A stretch of DNA of 64,000 bases from Lacibacter sp. H407 (GCF_037892605.1 NZ_JBBKTU010000001.1:3534001-3598000), one strand, 5' to 3'; numbered from the stretch's first letter, positions 17,582 through 26,962 are shown. A program made the numbers and translations. Notes: generated by a model not told the origin, from the sequence alone.

Positions 17582-18787
17582 ATGTCGAATATAATTTTAA
17601 ACGCAGGTCGCTTATCCATCGTTACAATTGCCGTAATGCTGGTGGGAGCTTGTAATAAACTAAATGAGCCCGTTCCTTACACGCCTTACAGCGAAGGTGA
17701 TGTGGCGAACACATTGGCGAAGAAAATTGCAGCCAACAGCAGCTATTCCATTTTTAATACTGCTCTTGTTAGAGCAGGATTGAATACAACACTGGATGTA
17801 GCGAATGCGAATTTTACAGTATTTGCACCCGATAATACAGCGATGACTGCATCGGGATTAAGTCTTACTGTGGTAAATGCACTTCCGGTAGCAACGCTTA
17901 CATCGTTGTTGAATTATCATATTATACCGGGCGAACGCATTGCGGCTGCACAGATACCGGAAACATTTCCAAATGTTGAGAAGAAGTCGAAACTTGATAT
18001 TGCAACAACTGCATTTATTCCTTCGATCCCAACAACAGCTCTTCCAATAAAGATGTCGATTTTCCCTTCCAGAAGAGGGGCTGCTGCATGGGCAAACAAT
18101 GTACCGGTAACTGGTGCTGATGTTATAACAGGATCAAATGGTATTGTTCATCGTGTTGCTACAGCAATTGCTCCTCCAACAAGGGTATTGCTCGATACAA
18201 TTGCACGTGATCCTGAGTTCTCTTACCTGGTAGCTGCTATTGTACGTGCTGATTCAGGATTGGTAACAACAGCGTCGCCAAGCCTTCAATATGCATTGGC
18301 ACAACCTTTTGCAAACCTTACAGTATTTGCTCCCACCAATGCGGCTTTTCAGGCTACATTAACCGGAGCAATTACACAAGCGTTGGTATTGCAGGGCGTA
18401 CCTCTTGCTACAGCACAAACTACTGCGGCAACACTTGCTGCAAGCCCTGCTGTTTTTTCAACTCCGGCACTTTATCCAGTACTTACAGCTGCTGTAGTAA
18501 GAGGTATTGTAGCGTATCATGTCATGGGTACACGAGCATTTTCTGTAAATTTTGGTGCAACGGCAGCTAATTACCCAACATTAGTAAATGGAAGTATCCC
18601 TTCTCACCCTGGCCTGGCAATATCGTCTACATTGGTTACAGGACTTGGTGTTGGCCTTTCTGTTAAGGGTGTAGGTAATGCTACTGCTGCTACGGCTGCA
18701 GGTGCTTCACCCACCAATCCATTAGTTGACCGAATGGCAGTGAACGGTAATTTCTTTAAAATAAATCAGGTACTGTTACCGCAGTAA
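17582..18787 (+). CDS. lipoprotein with two fasciclin (FAS1) domains
   Basis: A 401-residue protein with a lipobox VGAC (Cys24). Two FAS1 domains follow: about residues 45-205 (FNTALVRAGL, NFTVFAPDNTAM, LLNYHIIPGERI, VITGSNGIVHRVATAI) and about 210-400 (FSYLVAAIVRAD, LTVFAPTNAAF, RGIVAYHVMGTRAF, MAVNGNFFKINQVLL). The second is unusually Ala/Thr-rich and carries an insertion (about 40 residues of ALVLQGVPLATAQTTAAT type) between the core motifs. FAS1 domains mediate adhesion or ligand binding. Being co-transcribed with a TonB receptor and lipid-anchored, it could act as a surface binding partner in the place of SusD. A strong terminator follows. Confidence 0.85.
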   Translation: MSNIILNAGRLSIVTIAVMLVGACNKLNEPVPYTPYSEGDVANTLAKKIAANSSYSIFNTALVRAGLNTTLDVANANFTVFAPDNTAMTASGLSLTVVNALPVATLTSLLNYHIIPGERIAAAQIPETFPNVEKKSKLDIATTAFIPSIPTTALPIKMSIFPSRRGAAAWANNVPVTGADVITGSNGIVHRVATAIAPPTRVLLDTIARDPEFSYLVAAIVRADSGLVTTASPSLQYALAQPFANLTVFAPTNAAFQATLTGAITQALVLQGVPLATAQTTAATLAASPAVFSTPALYPVLTAAVVRGIVAYHVMGTRAFSVNFGATAANYPTLVNGSIPSHPGLAISSTLVTGLGVGLSVKGVGNATAATAAGASPTNPLVDRMAVNGNFFKINQVLLPQ

Positions 18788-18808
18788 TTGATTTGTCGGA
18801 TATTTTTT

Positions 18809-18836
18809 AACTGCCCCTCCTGTAGGGGCAGTTTTC
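18809..18836 (+). terminator. rho-independent terminator after the FAS1 gene
   Basis: A perfect 10-bp stem AACTGCCCCT / AGGGGCAGTT with a 5-base loop, followed by TTTTCG. It closes the TonB receptor-FAS1 transcript. Confidence 0.85.
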
Positions 18837-18897
18837 GTTTGCGCAATCATTCCAATGCTTTCCTGTATTTTTACAATGAGCCAAACGAATTATACGG

Positions 18898-20070
18898 ATG
18901 CAGATTATTTTGTTTGATACAGCCGCCAGAAAACAGTTTTATCCTTTTTCGCTTACACGGCCGTTGGCTTCTTTCCGTTGCGGCATTTTTACAACTAAAG
19001 AACGATGGGAGTTTGTGTTGAAACAGGAGTTGTTTACACTCACTGAAGATTACCTGTCTGCCAAATATCCATTTACTCCAAACGAAGAAGCTGATTACTT
19101 GTATATCAATGCAGCTGCTGTTTGTTCGCACGAATTGTTGCAGGAGATACATGCGTTGCCTGCTGAATCGGTTTTACTGCAAAAGGAAACACCCATCGCC
19201 ATTCATACAAAAAACAAACTTCGGTTTCCGGTTGCTATTGAAGAATATCGCCATTGCCATGCAATAGAAGTGAGATCGGCGGTTGATTTCTTGCAATACC
19301 CGTTCGATCTGGTAACGTACAATGATCGGTTGCTTCGTCTGGACTTTTCATTGATCGCCCATCAGAAAATATCGGCCCCGCTTTCTTCCAGCAATAATGT
19401 AATAGCTCCTGAAAATATTTTTATCGAAGAGGGGGCCGTTGTTGAACTCTGCACTTTTAATGCATCGACCGGGCCGATTTATATTGGGAGAAATTGTTTG
19501 ATCATGGAGGGCAGCACTATCCGTGGGCCCTTTGCAGCATTGGATGCTTCTGTTGTAAAGATGGGCAGTAAAATTTATGGTGCCACAACTGTTGGGAGGC
19601 AATGTACCGTTGGTGGTGAAATAAAAAACACTGTGTTCTTTGATTATTCCAACAAAGCACATGATGGTTATTTGGGTGATGCAGTGATCGGTTCCTGGTG
19701 CAATATTGGTGCCGGTGCTTCCTGTTCCAATATAAAAAATACAGCAGGTGAAGTGAAATTATGGAACCCGATGATTCATCAATGGATCAGTGCAGGTAAT
19801 AAATGTGGTGTGATGTTGGGCGACTATTCAAAAGTATCCATCAATGCATCACTTACAACAGGAATGGTAAGTGGCATTTGCAGTAATATTCTTACAACAG
19901 GGTTATCGCCTAAATACATTAAAGATTTTACCTGGAATATCCATACAGGTGAAACTTATATTTTCGAAAAAGCCATTCATGATATTGAAAACTGGATGCA
20001 GTTAAAGAATCATTCATTAACTAACAACGATAAGCAGATACTGGAATATATTTACGGCCAGCAATCTTAA
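18898..20070 (+). CDS. GlmU family putative sugar nucleotidyltransferase
   Basis: A 390-residue protein typical of Bacteroidota. The N-terminal half resembles a nucleotidyltransferase (FYPFSLTRPLASFRCGIFT, then VTYNDRLLRLDF), and the C-terminal half is a left-handed beta-helix made of hexapeptide repeats (IYIGRNCLIMEGSTIRGPFA, KIYGATTVGRQC, WCNIGAGASCSNIKN, SAGNKCGVMLGDYSKVSINA). The classic GlmU pyrophosphorylase loop GxGTRM is not seen, so activity as a true UDP-GlcNAc pyrophosphorylase is uncertain. It is followed after 23 bases by tpiA. Confidence 0.8.
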   Translation: MQIILFDTAARKQFYPFSLTRPLASFRCGIFTTKERWEFVLKQELFTLTEDYLSAKYPFTPNEEADYLYINAAAVCSHELLQEIHALPAESVLLQKETPIAIHTKNKLRFPVAIEEYRHCHAIEVRSAVDFLQYPFDLVTYNDRLLRLDFSLIAHQKISAPLSSSNNVIAPENIFIEEGAVVELCTFNASTGPIYIGRNCLIMEGSTIRGPFAALDASVVKMGSKIYGATTVGRQCTVGGEIKNTVFFDYSNKAHDGYLGDAVIGSWCNIGAGASCSNIKNTAGEVKLWNPMIHQWISAGNKCGVMLGDYSKVSINASLTTGMVSGICSNILTTGLSPKYIKDFTWNIHTGETYIFEKAIHDIENWMQLKNHSLTNNDKQILEYIYGQQS

Positions 20071-20093
20071 ACGAACTTAAAACAATAACTATT

Positions 20094-20855
20094 ATGAGAC
20101 AACAGGTAGCAGCCGCTAATTGGAAAATGAATTTAACGTATCAACAGGCTGAAGAATTAATCACAGGCATCATCAATACACCACATACCTTAGCTGCACA
20201 TCAGCATGCTGTATTTGCTGTGCCGTTTCCATACCTCACCATGGTGGTGGAGAAATTAAAAGGACGCAAAAATGCCGGTGTAGCCGCACAAAACTGTTAT
20301 ACCAAAGCATCAGGCGCATATACAGGTGAAACATCAGTTGAAATGTTGAAATCGATCAATGTTGGTTATGTTGTGCTTGGGCATAGTGAGCGTCGTGAAT
20401 ATTTTAATGAAAGTAATGATATGCTTGCTGAGAAAGTGAACATTGCATTAGCCACTGGCATAACGCCCATTTTCTGTTGTGGCGAAGCATTGCACATTCG
20501 TGAAGTTGGTACGCAGAATGATTTTGTAGGAAATCAATTAAAAGAAAGTTTGTTTCATTTATCTGCAGACGATCTAAAAAAGATCATCATCGCTTACGAG
20601 CCTATATGGGCCATTGGTACCGGAAAAACAGCAAGCTCAGAGCAGGCTCAGGAAATGCATGCGCATTTGCGCAGTGTATTAGCTGCACAATATGGTGATG
20701 ATGTTGCCAACGAAATTCCGATCCTGTATGGCGGGAGTGTAAAAGGTTCTAATGCCAAAGAAATTTTTGGACAACCGGATGTAGATGGCGGACTTGTTGG
20801 TGGCGCATCTTTAAAGGCAGATGAGTTTGTACAAATTATTCAAGCACTAAAATAA
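20094..20855 (+). CDS. tpiA: triosephosphate isomerase
   Basis: A 253-residue glycolytic enzyme interconverting DHAP and glyceraldehyde 3-phosphate. All active-site elements are present: Asn9/Lys11 in AANWKMN, His97 in VLGHSERREYF, Glu169 in AYEPIWAIGTGK, and the phosphate-binding YGGSVKGSN and GLVGGASL. Length is standard. It lies between the GlmU-like gene and a hemerythrin-like gene, and all three are probably one transcript. Confidence 0.97.
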   Translation: MRQQVAAANWKMNLTYQQAEELITGIINTPHTLAAHQHAVFAVPFPYLTMVVEKLKGRKNAGVAAQNCYTKASGAYTGETSVEMLKSINVGYVVLGHSERREYFNESNDMLAEKVNIALATGITPIFCCGEALHIREVGTQNDFVGNQLKESLFHLSADDLKKIIIAYEPIWAIGTGKTASSEQAQEMHAHLRSVLAAQYGDDVANEIPILYGGSVKGSNAKEIFGQPDVDGGLVGGASLKADEFVQIIQALK

Positions 20856-20862
20856 AAGAGGT

Positions 20863-21333
20863 ATGAAGCGGGAAGAACAGCTACAACCACTTTCGCATCA
20901 ACATCACAATGGGCTGATGGCCGTGTTACTACTTAAAAAAGGAGTGGAGAAGCAGGCCGCAACAACTGTAATGGATGATTTTATTCTATCTGTATGGAAT
21001 GGTGAATTGCGGAATCATTTTATTAAAGAGGAGGTGTATCTGCATCCGCATGTATTGCAAATTCCTTCGCTCATGGAAAAATATGAGCAAATGAAAGCAG
21101 AACATCACCAGATAAGGCATGTTGTTGATGCGATCCGTAGTGGTGCTTCAGGTACAGATCGTATCCTTGAATTTTATACCCTGCTGGAAAAGCATATCCG
21201 GTTCGAAGAAAGGGATATGTTTCCGTTTATTGAAGAAAAGATACAGCCGGAACAATTAAACGAACTCGGAAGGAATTTGCAACAGCTTGAAAGTAAAGCC
21301 TGCTCTGATTATCCGGTAAAATTCTGGGAATAG
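20863..21333 (+). CDS. hemerythrin-like HHE domain protein
   Basis: A 156-residue four-helix protein with the ligands expected for a hemerythrin-type di-iron site: LSHQHHNGL (helix 1), LRNHFIKEEVYLHPH (helix 2), EHHQIRHVV (helix 3), EKHIRFEERDMFPFIEE (helix 4). Such proteins bind oxygen or NO or sense iron/redox state. The start codon is 7 bases after the tpiA stop. It precedes a KefF/KefC-like pair, so a role in redox or electrophile stress together with potassium efflux is possible (inference). Confidence 0.85.
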   Translation: MKREEQLQPLSHQHHNGLMAVLLLKKGVEKQAATTVMDDFILSVWNGELRNHFIKEEVYLHPHVLQIPSLMEKYEQMKAEHHQIRHVVDAIRSGASGTDRILEFYTLLEKHIRFEERDMFPFIEEKIQPEQLNELGRNLQQLESKACSDYPVKFWE

Positions 21334-21363
21334 TGTATTGATCATTTTAAAACACCGTTGCTT

Positions 21364-21972
21364 ATGGCAAAAGTTCTCATCCTGTTTGCGCATCCTGCAA
21401 TGGAGAAATCGAGGGTGCATACACGTCTTGCAGAGCATATTCCAAGATCGGCCGATATACGTTTTCATGATCTGTATGAACGTTATCCTGATTTTGATAT
21501 CGATGTGATTTATGAGCAACGCCTGCTGTTGCAACATGATGTAATTATTTTTCAACATCCTTTTTATTGGTACAGTTCGCCTGCCATCATCAAACAATGG
21601 ATCGATCTAGTGTTGGAACATGGCTGGGCGTATGGAACAGATGGCCGTGCTCTTACCGGTAAAAAAATGATGAACGCTATTTCAACCGGTGGATCTAAGA
21701 ATTCATATACAGCAACGGGACGAAATCAATTCTCTGTATCTGATTATTTGTTGCCATTCCAGCAAACAGCGAACCTTTGTGGTATCGAATACCTGCCACC
21801 GTTTGTTATTCACGGCACACATCGTCTTGCTGAAACAGATATGGATCTGCATGCATTGCAATACGAGCAAATGTTGTTGGCACTGGTGCAGGATCGCATC
21901 AGTAAACCAGAGATCGAAACTTGTGTGTACATGAATGATCTTGTTCCTATTCCTAACGCCATACAATCATAA
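21364..21972 (+). CDS. KefF-like NAD(P)H-dependent oxidoreductase (flavodoxin-like fold)
   Basis: A 202-residue flavoprotein of the Flavodoxin_2 family. The ATG giving MAKVLILFAHPAMEKSRVH is used; an upstream TTG is in frame. Typical are FHDLYERYPDFDIDV, HDVIIFQHPFYWYSSPAIIKQWID (FMN contacts) and KKMMNAISTGG. In E. coli the homologue KefF is a cytosolic quinone reductase and ancillary activator of the KefC potassium efflux system. Here a KefC-type antiporter gene starts 3 bases after its stop, so the same pairing is very likely. Confidence 0.88.
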   Translation: MAKVLILFAHPAMEKSRVHTRLAEHIPRSADIRFHDLYERYPDFDIDVIYEQRLLLQHDVIIFQHPFYWYSSPAIIKQWIDLVLEHGWAYGTDGRALTGKKMMNAISTGGSKNSYTATGRNQFSVSDYLLPFQQTANLCGIEYLPPFVIHGTHRLAETDMDLHALQYEQMLLALVQDRISKPEIETCVYMNDLVPIPNAIQS

Positions 21973-21975
21973 ACG

Positions 21976-23877
21976 ATGGATAGTAATTTATTTCTTTTCC
22001 AGGCAATGGTGTATCTGGCGGCAGCCGTTATAATGGTGCCGCTTGCCAAACGGTTGGGTTTAGGCTCTGTATTGGGTTATTTGCTCGCTGGTATTTTAAT
22101 TGGACCGGCTGTGTTGAAATTTATAGGCAATGAGGGAGAGAGTGTGATGCATTCAGCAGAGTTTGGTGTGGTGATGATGTTGTTCCTGATTGGTCTTGAA
22201 CTGGAGCCTGCACTACTTTGGAAATTACGAAAAGCAATTCTGGGTTTAGGAGGACTGCAGGTATTAATTACATCTGTTATTATTTCAGGCATTGCCTATT
22301 TTTTAAATCTTCCCTGGCAATCATCGTTAGCAATCGGAATGGCGTTGGCATTGAGTTCAACCGCTTTGGTATTACAAACACTGGCTGAAAAAGGAATTAA
22401 CCGTACAACAGCAGGACGAAGTGCATTTGCTGTGTTATTGTTTCAGGATATTGCAGTGATCCCAATGCTTGCATTTTTTCCATTACTTGCTATCGCCGGA
22501 TTAACTACCGGAGACGGACATGTGAACGGGGCAGAGGGATGGATACAAGGACAGGCAGGATGGATGCGTGCTTTAATTGTAACGGGTGCTATTGCATTTA
22601 TTATTATTGGCGGACGTTATTTGATTCCTCCCATTTTCCGTTTGGTAGCAGGTACACAGTTGCGTGAAATGTTTACAGCTACAGCATTGCTGTTGGTAAT
22701 TGGTATTGCAGTATTAATGTCTTCGGTTGGGTTAAGTCCTGCGCTCGGAACATTTTTGAGCGGCGTGGTACTTGCCAATAGTGAATACAAACACGAACTG
22801 GAAAGTGATATTGAACCCTTTAAAGGATTGCTGCTGGGTTTATTCTTTATTGCAGTGGGAGCTTCTATTAATTTTGAGCTGATCATTGAGCAGCCATTGT
22901 TGGTCTTCGGTTTAGTATTAGCGTTGATGTTTGTAAAGGCTGTGGTACTGTTAGTGCTTGGTAAAATATTTGAATTACGCATTGATCAGAATATTATTTT
23001 CTCTTCTTCTTTGTCGCAAGTAGGAGAGTTTGCTTTTGTATTATTGAGTTTTTCATTAACAGAAGGGATTGTAGAAAAAAATTACGTGGAAGTATTGATG
23101 GCCGTAGTGGCCATCAGTATGGCACTTACACCCATTGCATTTTTTCTGAATGAAAAGATCGTGTTGCCGTTTGTTGATAAAAAATTGTCTGTAACAAAAA
23201 AAGAAAAAGAAGCCGATGCATTGGATGAAAAAAATCCGGTGATCATTGCCGGGTTTGGTCATTTTGGAAATACCATCGGACGTTTCTTACGGGCGCATGG
23301 CGTAAAAACAACCGTTTTGGATATTGACAGTAACCGTGTAGAATTTCTCCGGAAGATGGGCTTTAAAGTGTATTACGGTGATGCAAGCCGATACGATATT
23401 TTATTGGCAGCAGGTGCCGCCGAAGCGAAGATGATCATCATTGCAGTTGATGATCCGGAAAAACGACTTGAAATGATTGAAACGATCAAGAAACATTTTC
23501 CCGATCTGCAGATGTTGGTTCGCAGCAGTACAAGAGAAGATACGTACGATCAGATGAATGCAGGTATTCTGCATATTTACCGGGAAACAATTGATACATC
23601 ATTACGGATGGGTGTAGATGCTATGAAAATATTGGGGCACCGGGCCTATACGGCACAACGTGCTGCACGTACATTTTTTCGGTATGATGAACAGAAGTTA
23701 AAAGATCTTTCAAAAGTACGGGACAATGAAAAAGAATACATTAACCAGGCAAGGGAGTATATTGAAGAACTGGAAGAGATCATTAAATCAGATACAAAAC
23801 AACTTCATCTTGAAAAAGACCAAGGTTGGGATGAGGATAGTTTAATTGCAGATGAGAAAGTGAAGAAGGATGAGTAA
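21976..23877 (+). CDS. KefC-type monovalent cation:proton antiporter
   Basis: A 633-residue CPA2 antiporter. The first about 390 residues hold some 12 membrane helices (LGLGSVLGYLLAGILIGP, MMLFLIGLELEP, LALSSTALVLQTLAEKG, FLSGVVLANSEYKHELES). An RCK_N/TrkA-N Rossmann domain follows from about residue 415 (VIIAGFGHFGNTIGRFL, DIDSNRVEFLRKMGF, GDASRYDILLAAG). The tail is charged and helical. It probably exports potassium in exchange for protons under electrophile or osmotic stress. Glutathione gating as in E. coli cannot be assumed here. It is coupled to the KefF-like gene. Confidence 0.9.
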   Translation: MDSNLFLFQAMVYLAAAVIMVPLAKRLGLGSVLGYLLAGILIGPAVLKFIGNEGESVMHSAEFGVVMMLFLIGLELEPALLWKLRKAILGLGGLQVLITSVIISGIAYFLNLPWQSSLAIGMALALSSTALVLQTLAEKGINRTTAGRSAFAVLLFQDIAVIPMLAFFPLLAIAGLTTGDGHVNGAEGWIQGQAGWMRALIVTGAIAFIIIGGRYLIPPIFRLVAGTQLREMFTATALLLVIGIAVLMSSVGLSPALGTFLSGVVLANSEYKHELESDIEPFKGLLLGLFFIAVGASINFELIIEQPLLVFGLVLALMFVKAVVLLVLGKIFELRIDQNIIFSSSLSQVGEFAFVLLSFSLTEGIVEKNYVEVLMAVVAISMALTPIAFFLNEKIVLPFVDKKLSVTKKEKEADALDEKNPVIIAGFGHFGNTIGRFLRAHGVKTTVLDIDSNRVEFLRKMGFKVYYGDASRYDILLAAGAAEAKMIIIAVDDPEKRLEMIETIKKHFPDLQMLVRSSTREDTYDQMNAGILHIYRETIDTSLRMGVDAMKILGHRAYTAQRAARTFFRYDEQKLKDLSKVRDNEKEYINQAREYIEELEEIIKSDTKQLHLEKDQGWDEDSLIADEKVKKDE

Positions 23878-23950
23878 TGGATGATCAGTTGGCAGTGCTG
23901 TGTTAAATCGAAGTATTTTGCAAATCAGTCGAGACGGGACTGATTACTCA

Positions 23951-24934
23951 TCACTCATTGTTGCTTTTCATGCTATGCTGCGCCCTTTCCAATCGATCAT
24001 TCACCGCTCTTCCCAAACCTTCATCCGGCAATAATTCTGCAAGAATAATATCAGCATTCATACTATCAGCTTCACGTAATATGCGAAATAGATTTTTTGC
24101 AGCTTCTCCGGTGCTGCCTTTCTCGGATAATATCAACTGTTGATCATTTGATACGGCCGGGTGGTATTGTTTGAAGTTTATAAGAACGATTTTTTTGCCG
24201 GTGAATCCTGATATCATCTCATCAATCTTACCCAGGTACAGTGGGGTATGCGTGGCATAATGGCTTTTCAACTGTCCCGGTGCAGAAGGATTGTCGACGA
24301 TCTTTTTGTGATGGCTGATCTTTTTCCCGATCACTGCTTCAATTTGCTCAATTGTAGTACCACCTAATCGATGCAGCTCAATTTCACCTTCGTCGTTCCA
24401 GCCAACAATGGTTGATTCAACACCTACGCCACAAGCCCCGCCATCCAATATGTACGGTATTTTACCTTGCAATCCCTCGAACACATGTTGAGCTGTTGTT
24501 GGACTAACATAACCCGATGGATTTGCACTGGGAGCCGCAACAGGAAAATTAAGTTGTGAAAGCAATTGCAAAGTCAATGGATGATTGGGGACACGAATAG
24601 CCACCCGTTTACTTCCGGCAGTCACAAGGTCAGGAACATTGAGTTGTTTATTGAAGAGCATCGTTAACGGGCCAGGCCAAAAAGCTGCTGCCAATTGTTC
24701 CGCTTCAGCCGGAATAGTATTTATGAATTGTTTCGCCTGCTCAAAAGTAGCCACATGCAAGATCAGCGGATTGAACTGTGGCCTGTTCTTCGCTGCGTAA
24801 ATTTTCAGTACTGCGTCCTCGTTTAAAGCATTGGCTGCGAGGCCATACACTGTTTCTGTAGGGATTGCTACTAATTCACCTTGCTTTAAATGATCAATTG
24901 CTGTTATTATATCAGCTCCGATTTCTGTCTTCAT
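23951..24934 (-). CDS. L-threonylcarbamoyladenylate synthase, Sua5 type
   Basis: A 327-residue protein: an N-terminal YrdC domain (GELVAIPTETVYGLAANAL, KNRPQFNPLILHV, AAPSANPSGYVSPT, DGGACGVGVESTIVGW) and a C-terminal Sua5 domain (PSAPGQLKSHYATHTPLYL). It makes threonylcarbamoyl-AMP from Thr, bicarbonate and ATP for the t6A37 modification of ANN-decoding tRNAs. The C-terminal domain distinguishes it from the short TsaC form. It ends convergently with the antiporter gene; the KirBac gene starts just upstream on the same strand. Confidence 0.93.
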   Translation of the reverse strand: MKTEIGADIITAIDHLKQGELVAIPTETVYGLAANALNEDAVLKIYAAKNRPQFNPLILHVATFEQAKQFINTIPAEAEQLAAAFWPGPLTMLFNKQLNVPDLVTAGSKRVAIRVPNHPLTLQLLSQLNFPVAAPSANPSGYVSPTTAQHVFEGLQGKIPYILDGGACGVGVESTIVGWNDEGEIELHRLGGTTIEQIEAVIGKKISHHKKIVDNPSAPGQLKSHYATHTPLYLGKIDEMISGFTGKKIVLINFKQYHPAVSNDQQLILSEKGSTGEAAKNLFRILREADSMNADIILAELLPDEGLGRAVNDRLERAQHSMKSNNE

Positions 24935-24935
24935 G

Positions 24936-25910
24936 TTAAATACTTACCGGTAATTTTTCTTCGTGAAAGCTATCGATCTTGTCCATGTGCAAAATTGTGG
25001 TGCTGTTATCTTCGCTTGGTTCGTACATCATATTGAATTTAGCTCCATAAATAAACTCATCTGGTACATACGACGTTCGGCTAACAACAGTATTTGCATA
25101 TTCTTCATCATAACCTTTTACAAATACAAGAATTTCGGTTTCTGCCTCTGCAATTTCTTTTCTTGTAAGTTGGTAAAGCGGACTGTTTTCATTTATTGAA
25201 TGAACAACCGTCCAGTTGCTTGCCAGGGTGTTAGCTTTTGATAATTCAAGGTCAAGACTGTAAAATGCATTCTTTCGTTCCGTTTCATTCTCTGTGTATT
25301 TCATAACACAAGTAACCTTCACTTCAACATCTGTTAAAAAATGTTGCTTAAAAGGAGCAAAACGAAACATGAATGCATATCCATCCTTGAACGGGGCGAA
25401 CAATGCAATGCTGCTGAATTTGATATATGCTTTTGGCTGCGAAAACCGTCCATAGATCAAACCTGTTACTAATGCAAGCATCAAAATACCGGCGAAAGAT
25501 TCAATCGCTGCAATGGTATTAGAAGTTAACGAATCAGGAAAAACATGACCATAACCAACAGTTGAAAGTGTTTGTGTGCTAAAGAAAAAAGATTCCCAAA
25601 ATTTCCCAAGCACTGTTATCTCTTCCATGCCGCCTAAATGATGAACACCTACTGCAAAGTAAACACAGGCAAAGAAAAGATTTACCACTACATATGCTGC
25701 GGCCACAAGGGAAATAAATTTCCAGGAAGGTATTTTTAGCATGTATTGAAACACGCTGAACCGTTGCATATAAGAGATGCCACGGAAACGTACGTTTGGC
25801 CGGCCATCTTTTTGAAAGAAGCGGCCTCCGCTTTGCTTGCTGTTTACACTAAGCCCGGTTTCTTTATTCTGTCTTGCTTTTTGATTTGGCGAAAAAAAAG
25901 GTGTAGCCAT
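24936..25910 (-). CDS. inward-rectifier-type potassium channel (KirBac)
   Basis: A 324-residue channel. The order is a cytosolic slide-helix region (FSVFQYMLKIPSWKFI), outer helix (AAAYVVVNLFFACVYFAVG), pore helix with the selectivity filter T117-VGYG-H in STQTLSTVGYGHVFP, inner helix (AGILMLALVTGLIYGRFSQP), then a C-terminal immunoglobulin-like Kir domain (KDGYAFMFRFA, EVKVTCVMKY, WTVVHSINENSPLYQLT). It should conduct potassium across the inner membrane. The stop is directly before the Sua5 start (1 base), so the two are co-transcribed, although their functions seem unrelated. TATATTTA upstream is a near match to the -7 consensus. Confidence 0.93.
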   Translation of the reverse strand: MATPFFSPNQKARQNKETGLSVNSKQSGGRFFQKDGRPNVRFRGISYMQRFSVFQYMLKIPSWKFISLVAAAYVVVNLFFACVYFAVGVHHLGGMEEITVLGKFWESFFFSTQTLSTVGYGHVFPDSLTSNTIAAIESFAGILMLALVTGLIYGRFSQPKAYIKFSSIALFAPFKDGYAFMFRFAPFKQHFLTDVEVKVTCVMKYTENETERKNAFYSLDLELSKANTLASNWTVVHSINENSPLYQLTRKEIAEAETEILVFVKGYDEEYANTVVSRTSYVPDEFIYGAKFNMMYEPSEDNSTTILHMDKIDSFHEEKLPVSI

Positions 25911-25955
25911 AATTCATATATCTTTAAATATAGCAAATTAATAGTATGATTTTTT

Positions 25956-26858
25956 TCAGGGAATTGTCGAGCATAATTCTTTCAACTTTATTGTCTCCGG
26001 CAACCTGTACCTCTCTGGAATAAAAAACACAAGGTCAGCTTCTTGCGGATGTTTGATTTTCTCCAAGATATTAACCTCTGCTACTTTATAAGGTCTATAT
26101 TTTTCTGCAAGAAGGATATCGTAAATTGTTATAATTTTTTCATCGTACAAAGAAAGTGTAACAGCTGATACCTCAATTAATACGATTGGTTTTTGATCTG
26201 TTCTTGTTTTCGTCATTCCCTGCAGTACATTTATCTCTGACCCTTCAACATCAATTTTAATCAAGTCGATTTTTGGTAGATTGTACTCTAAAACAGCTTC
26301 ATCAAGAGTGATGCATTTTACTGTTTCACTTTGACCAGAAAAGTTTTCAGTAATTCGCAAACCCGACATGCCGCTGTTTTCGTCAGTTGAAATGTAGAAA
26401 GTTGTTTTGCCGGATACATTATTAATAGCTGCCTGTATTGGATAAATATTTGTTATTCTGTTTAACGAAATATTCCGTTTCAATTTTTCAAGGTTTTTTG
26501 TGGCGGGTTCGAAACTATAGATATGTCCCGCTGTAGCCTTTTTTGCAGCCATTAGGGAGAAATAACCAATATTAGCTCCAATATCTACAACAACTGAGTC
26601 CACACCAAGCAGTGTTTGCATGGTGGCTACTTCTTTTTTTTCATAAGAGCCATACCAGAAGAGGTATTTTTCAATATGATCATTCGCTGATACTTCAATG
26701 AGCATGCCATTTGGCAGCTTCTTTACAAAAAGTTCTTTCTCCAAACTTAATTTTCCTAAAAGCCACTCAAAATACTTTAAGCCTTTGTGTGGAAAGGGGA
26801 GATGGCGACTGTACCAACGTATTAGATGAAATAGTATTTGTTTCAATTTTTCTGACAA
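25956..26858 (-). CDS. FkbM family methyltransferase
   Basis: A 300-residue SAM-dependent methyltransferase. SAM-binding motif I is VVDIGANIGYFSLMAAKK, and the FkbM signature LIKIDVEGSEINVLQGM follows. Family members O-methylate sugars or polyketides. There is no ATG in a plausible place: the frame begins with TTG (giving MSEKLKQILFHLIRWYS) behind a stop five codons upstream, so TTG or ATT must be the start. It diverges from a flippase and glycosyltransferase pair, which suggests methylation of an exported glycan. AT content appears higher than in the flanking housekeeping genes. Confidence 0.85.
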   Translation of the reverse strand: MSEKLKQILFHLIRWYSRHLPFPHKGLKYFEWLLGKLSLEKELFVKKLPNGMLIEVSANDHIEKYLFWYGSYEKKEVATMQTLLGVDSVVVDIGANIGYFSLMAAKKATAGHIYSFEPATKNLEKLKRNISLNRITNIYPIQAAINNVSGKTTFYISTDENSGMSGLRITENFSGQSETVKCITLDEAVLEYNLPKIDLIKIDVEGSEINVLQGMTKTRTDQKPIVLIEVSAVTLSLYDEKIITIYDILLAEKYRPYKVAEVNILEKIKHPQEADLVFFIPERYRLPETIKLKELCSTIP

Positions 26859-26947
26859 AATCGAATATATCTATTATTGATCATTTCTTCAAATCCACAT
26901 TTTAGATTTGGTTTGTAAATAATCACTTAAAAAAGGAGGGTTCAGTT

Positions 26948-26955
26948 TATATTTG
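26948..26955 (+). promoter_or_regulatory. candidate -7 element of the flippase gene
   Basis: TATATTTG matches TAnnTTTG exactly and ends 7 bases before the ATG. A purine-rich AAAGGAGGG lies further upstream, too far from the ATG to serve as a ribosome binding site. Confidence 0.45.
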
Positions 26956-26962
26956 AAACGGA

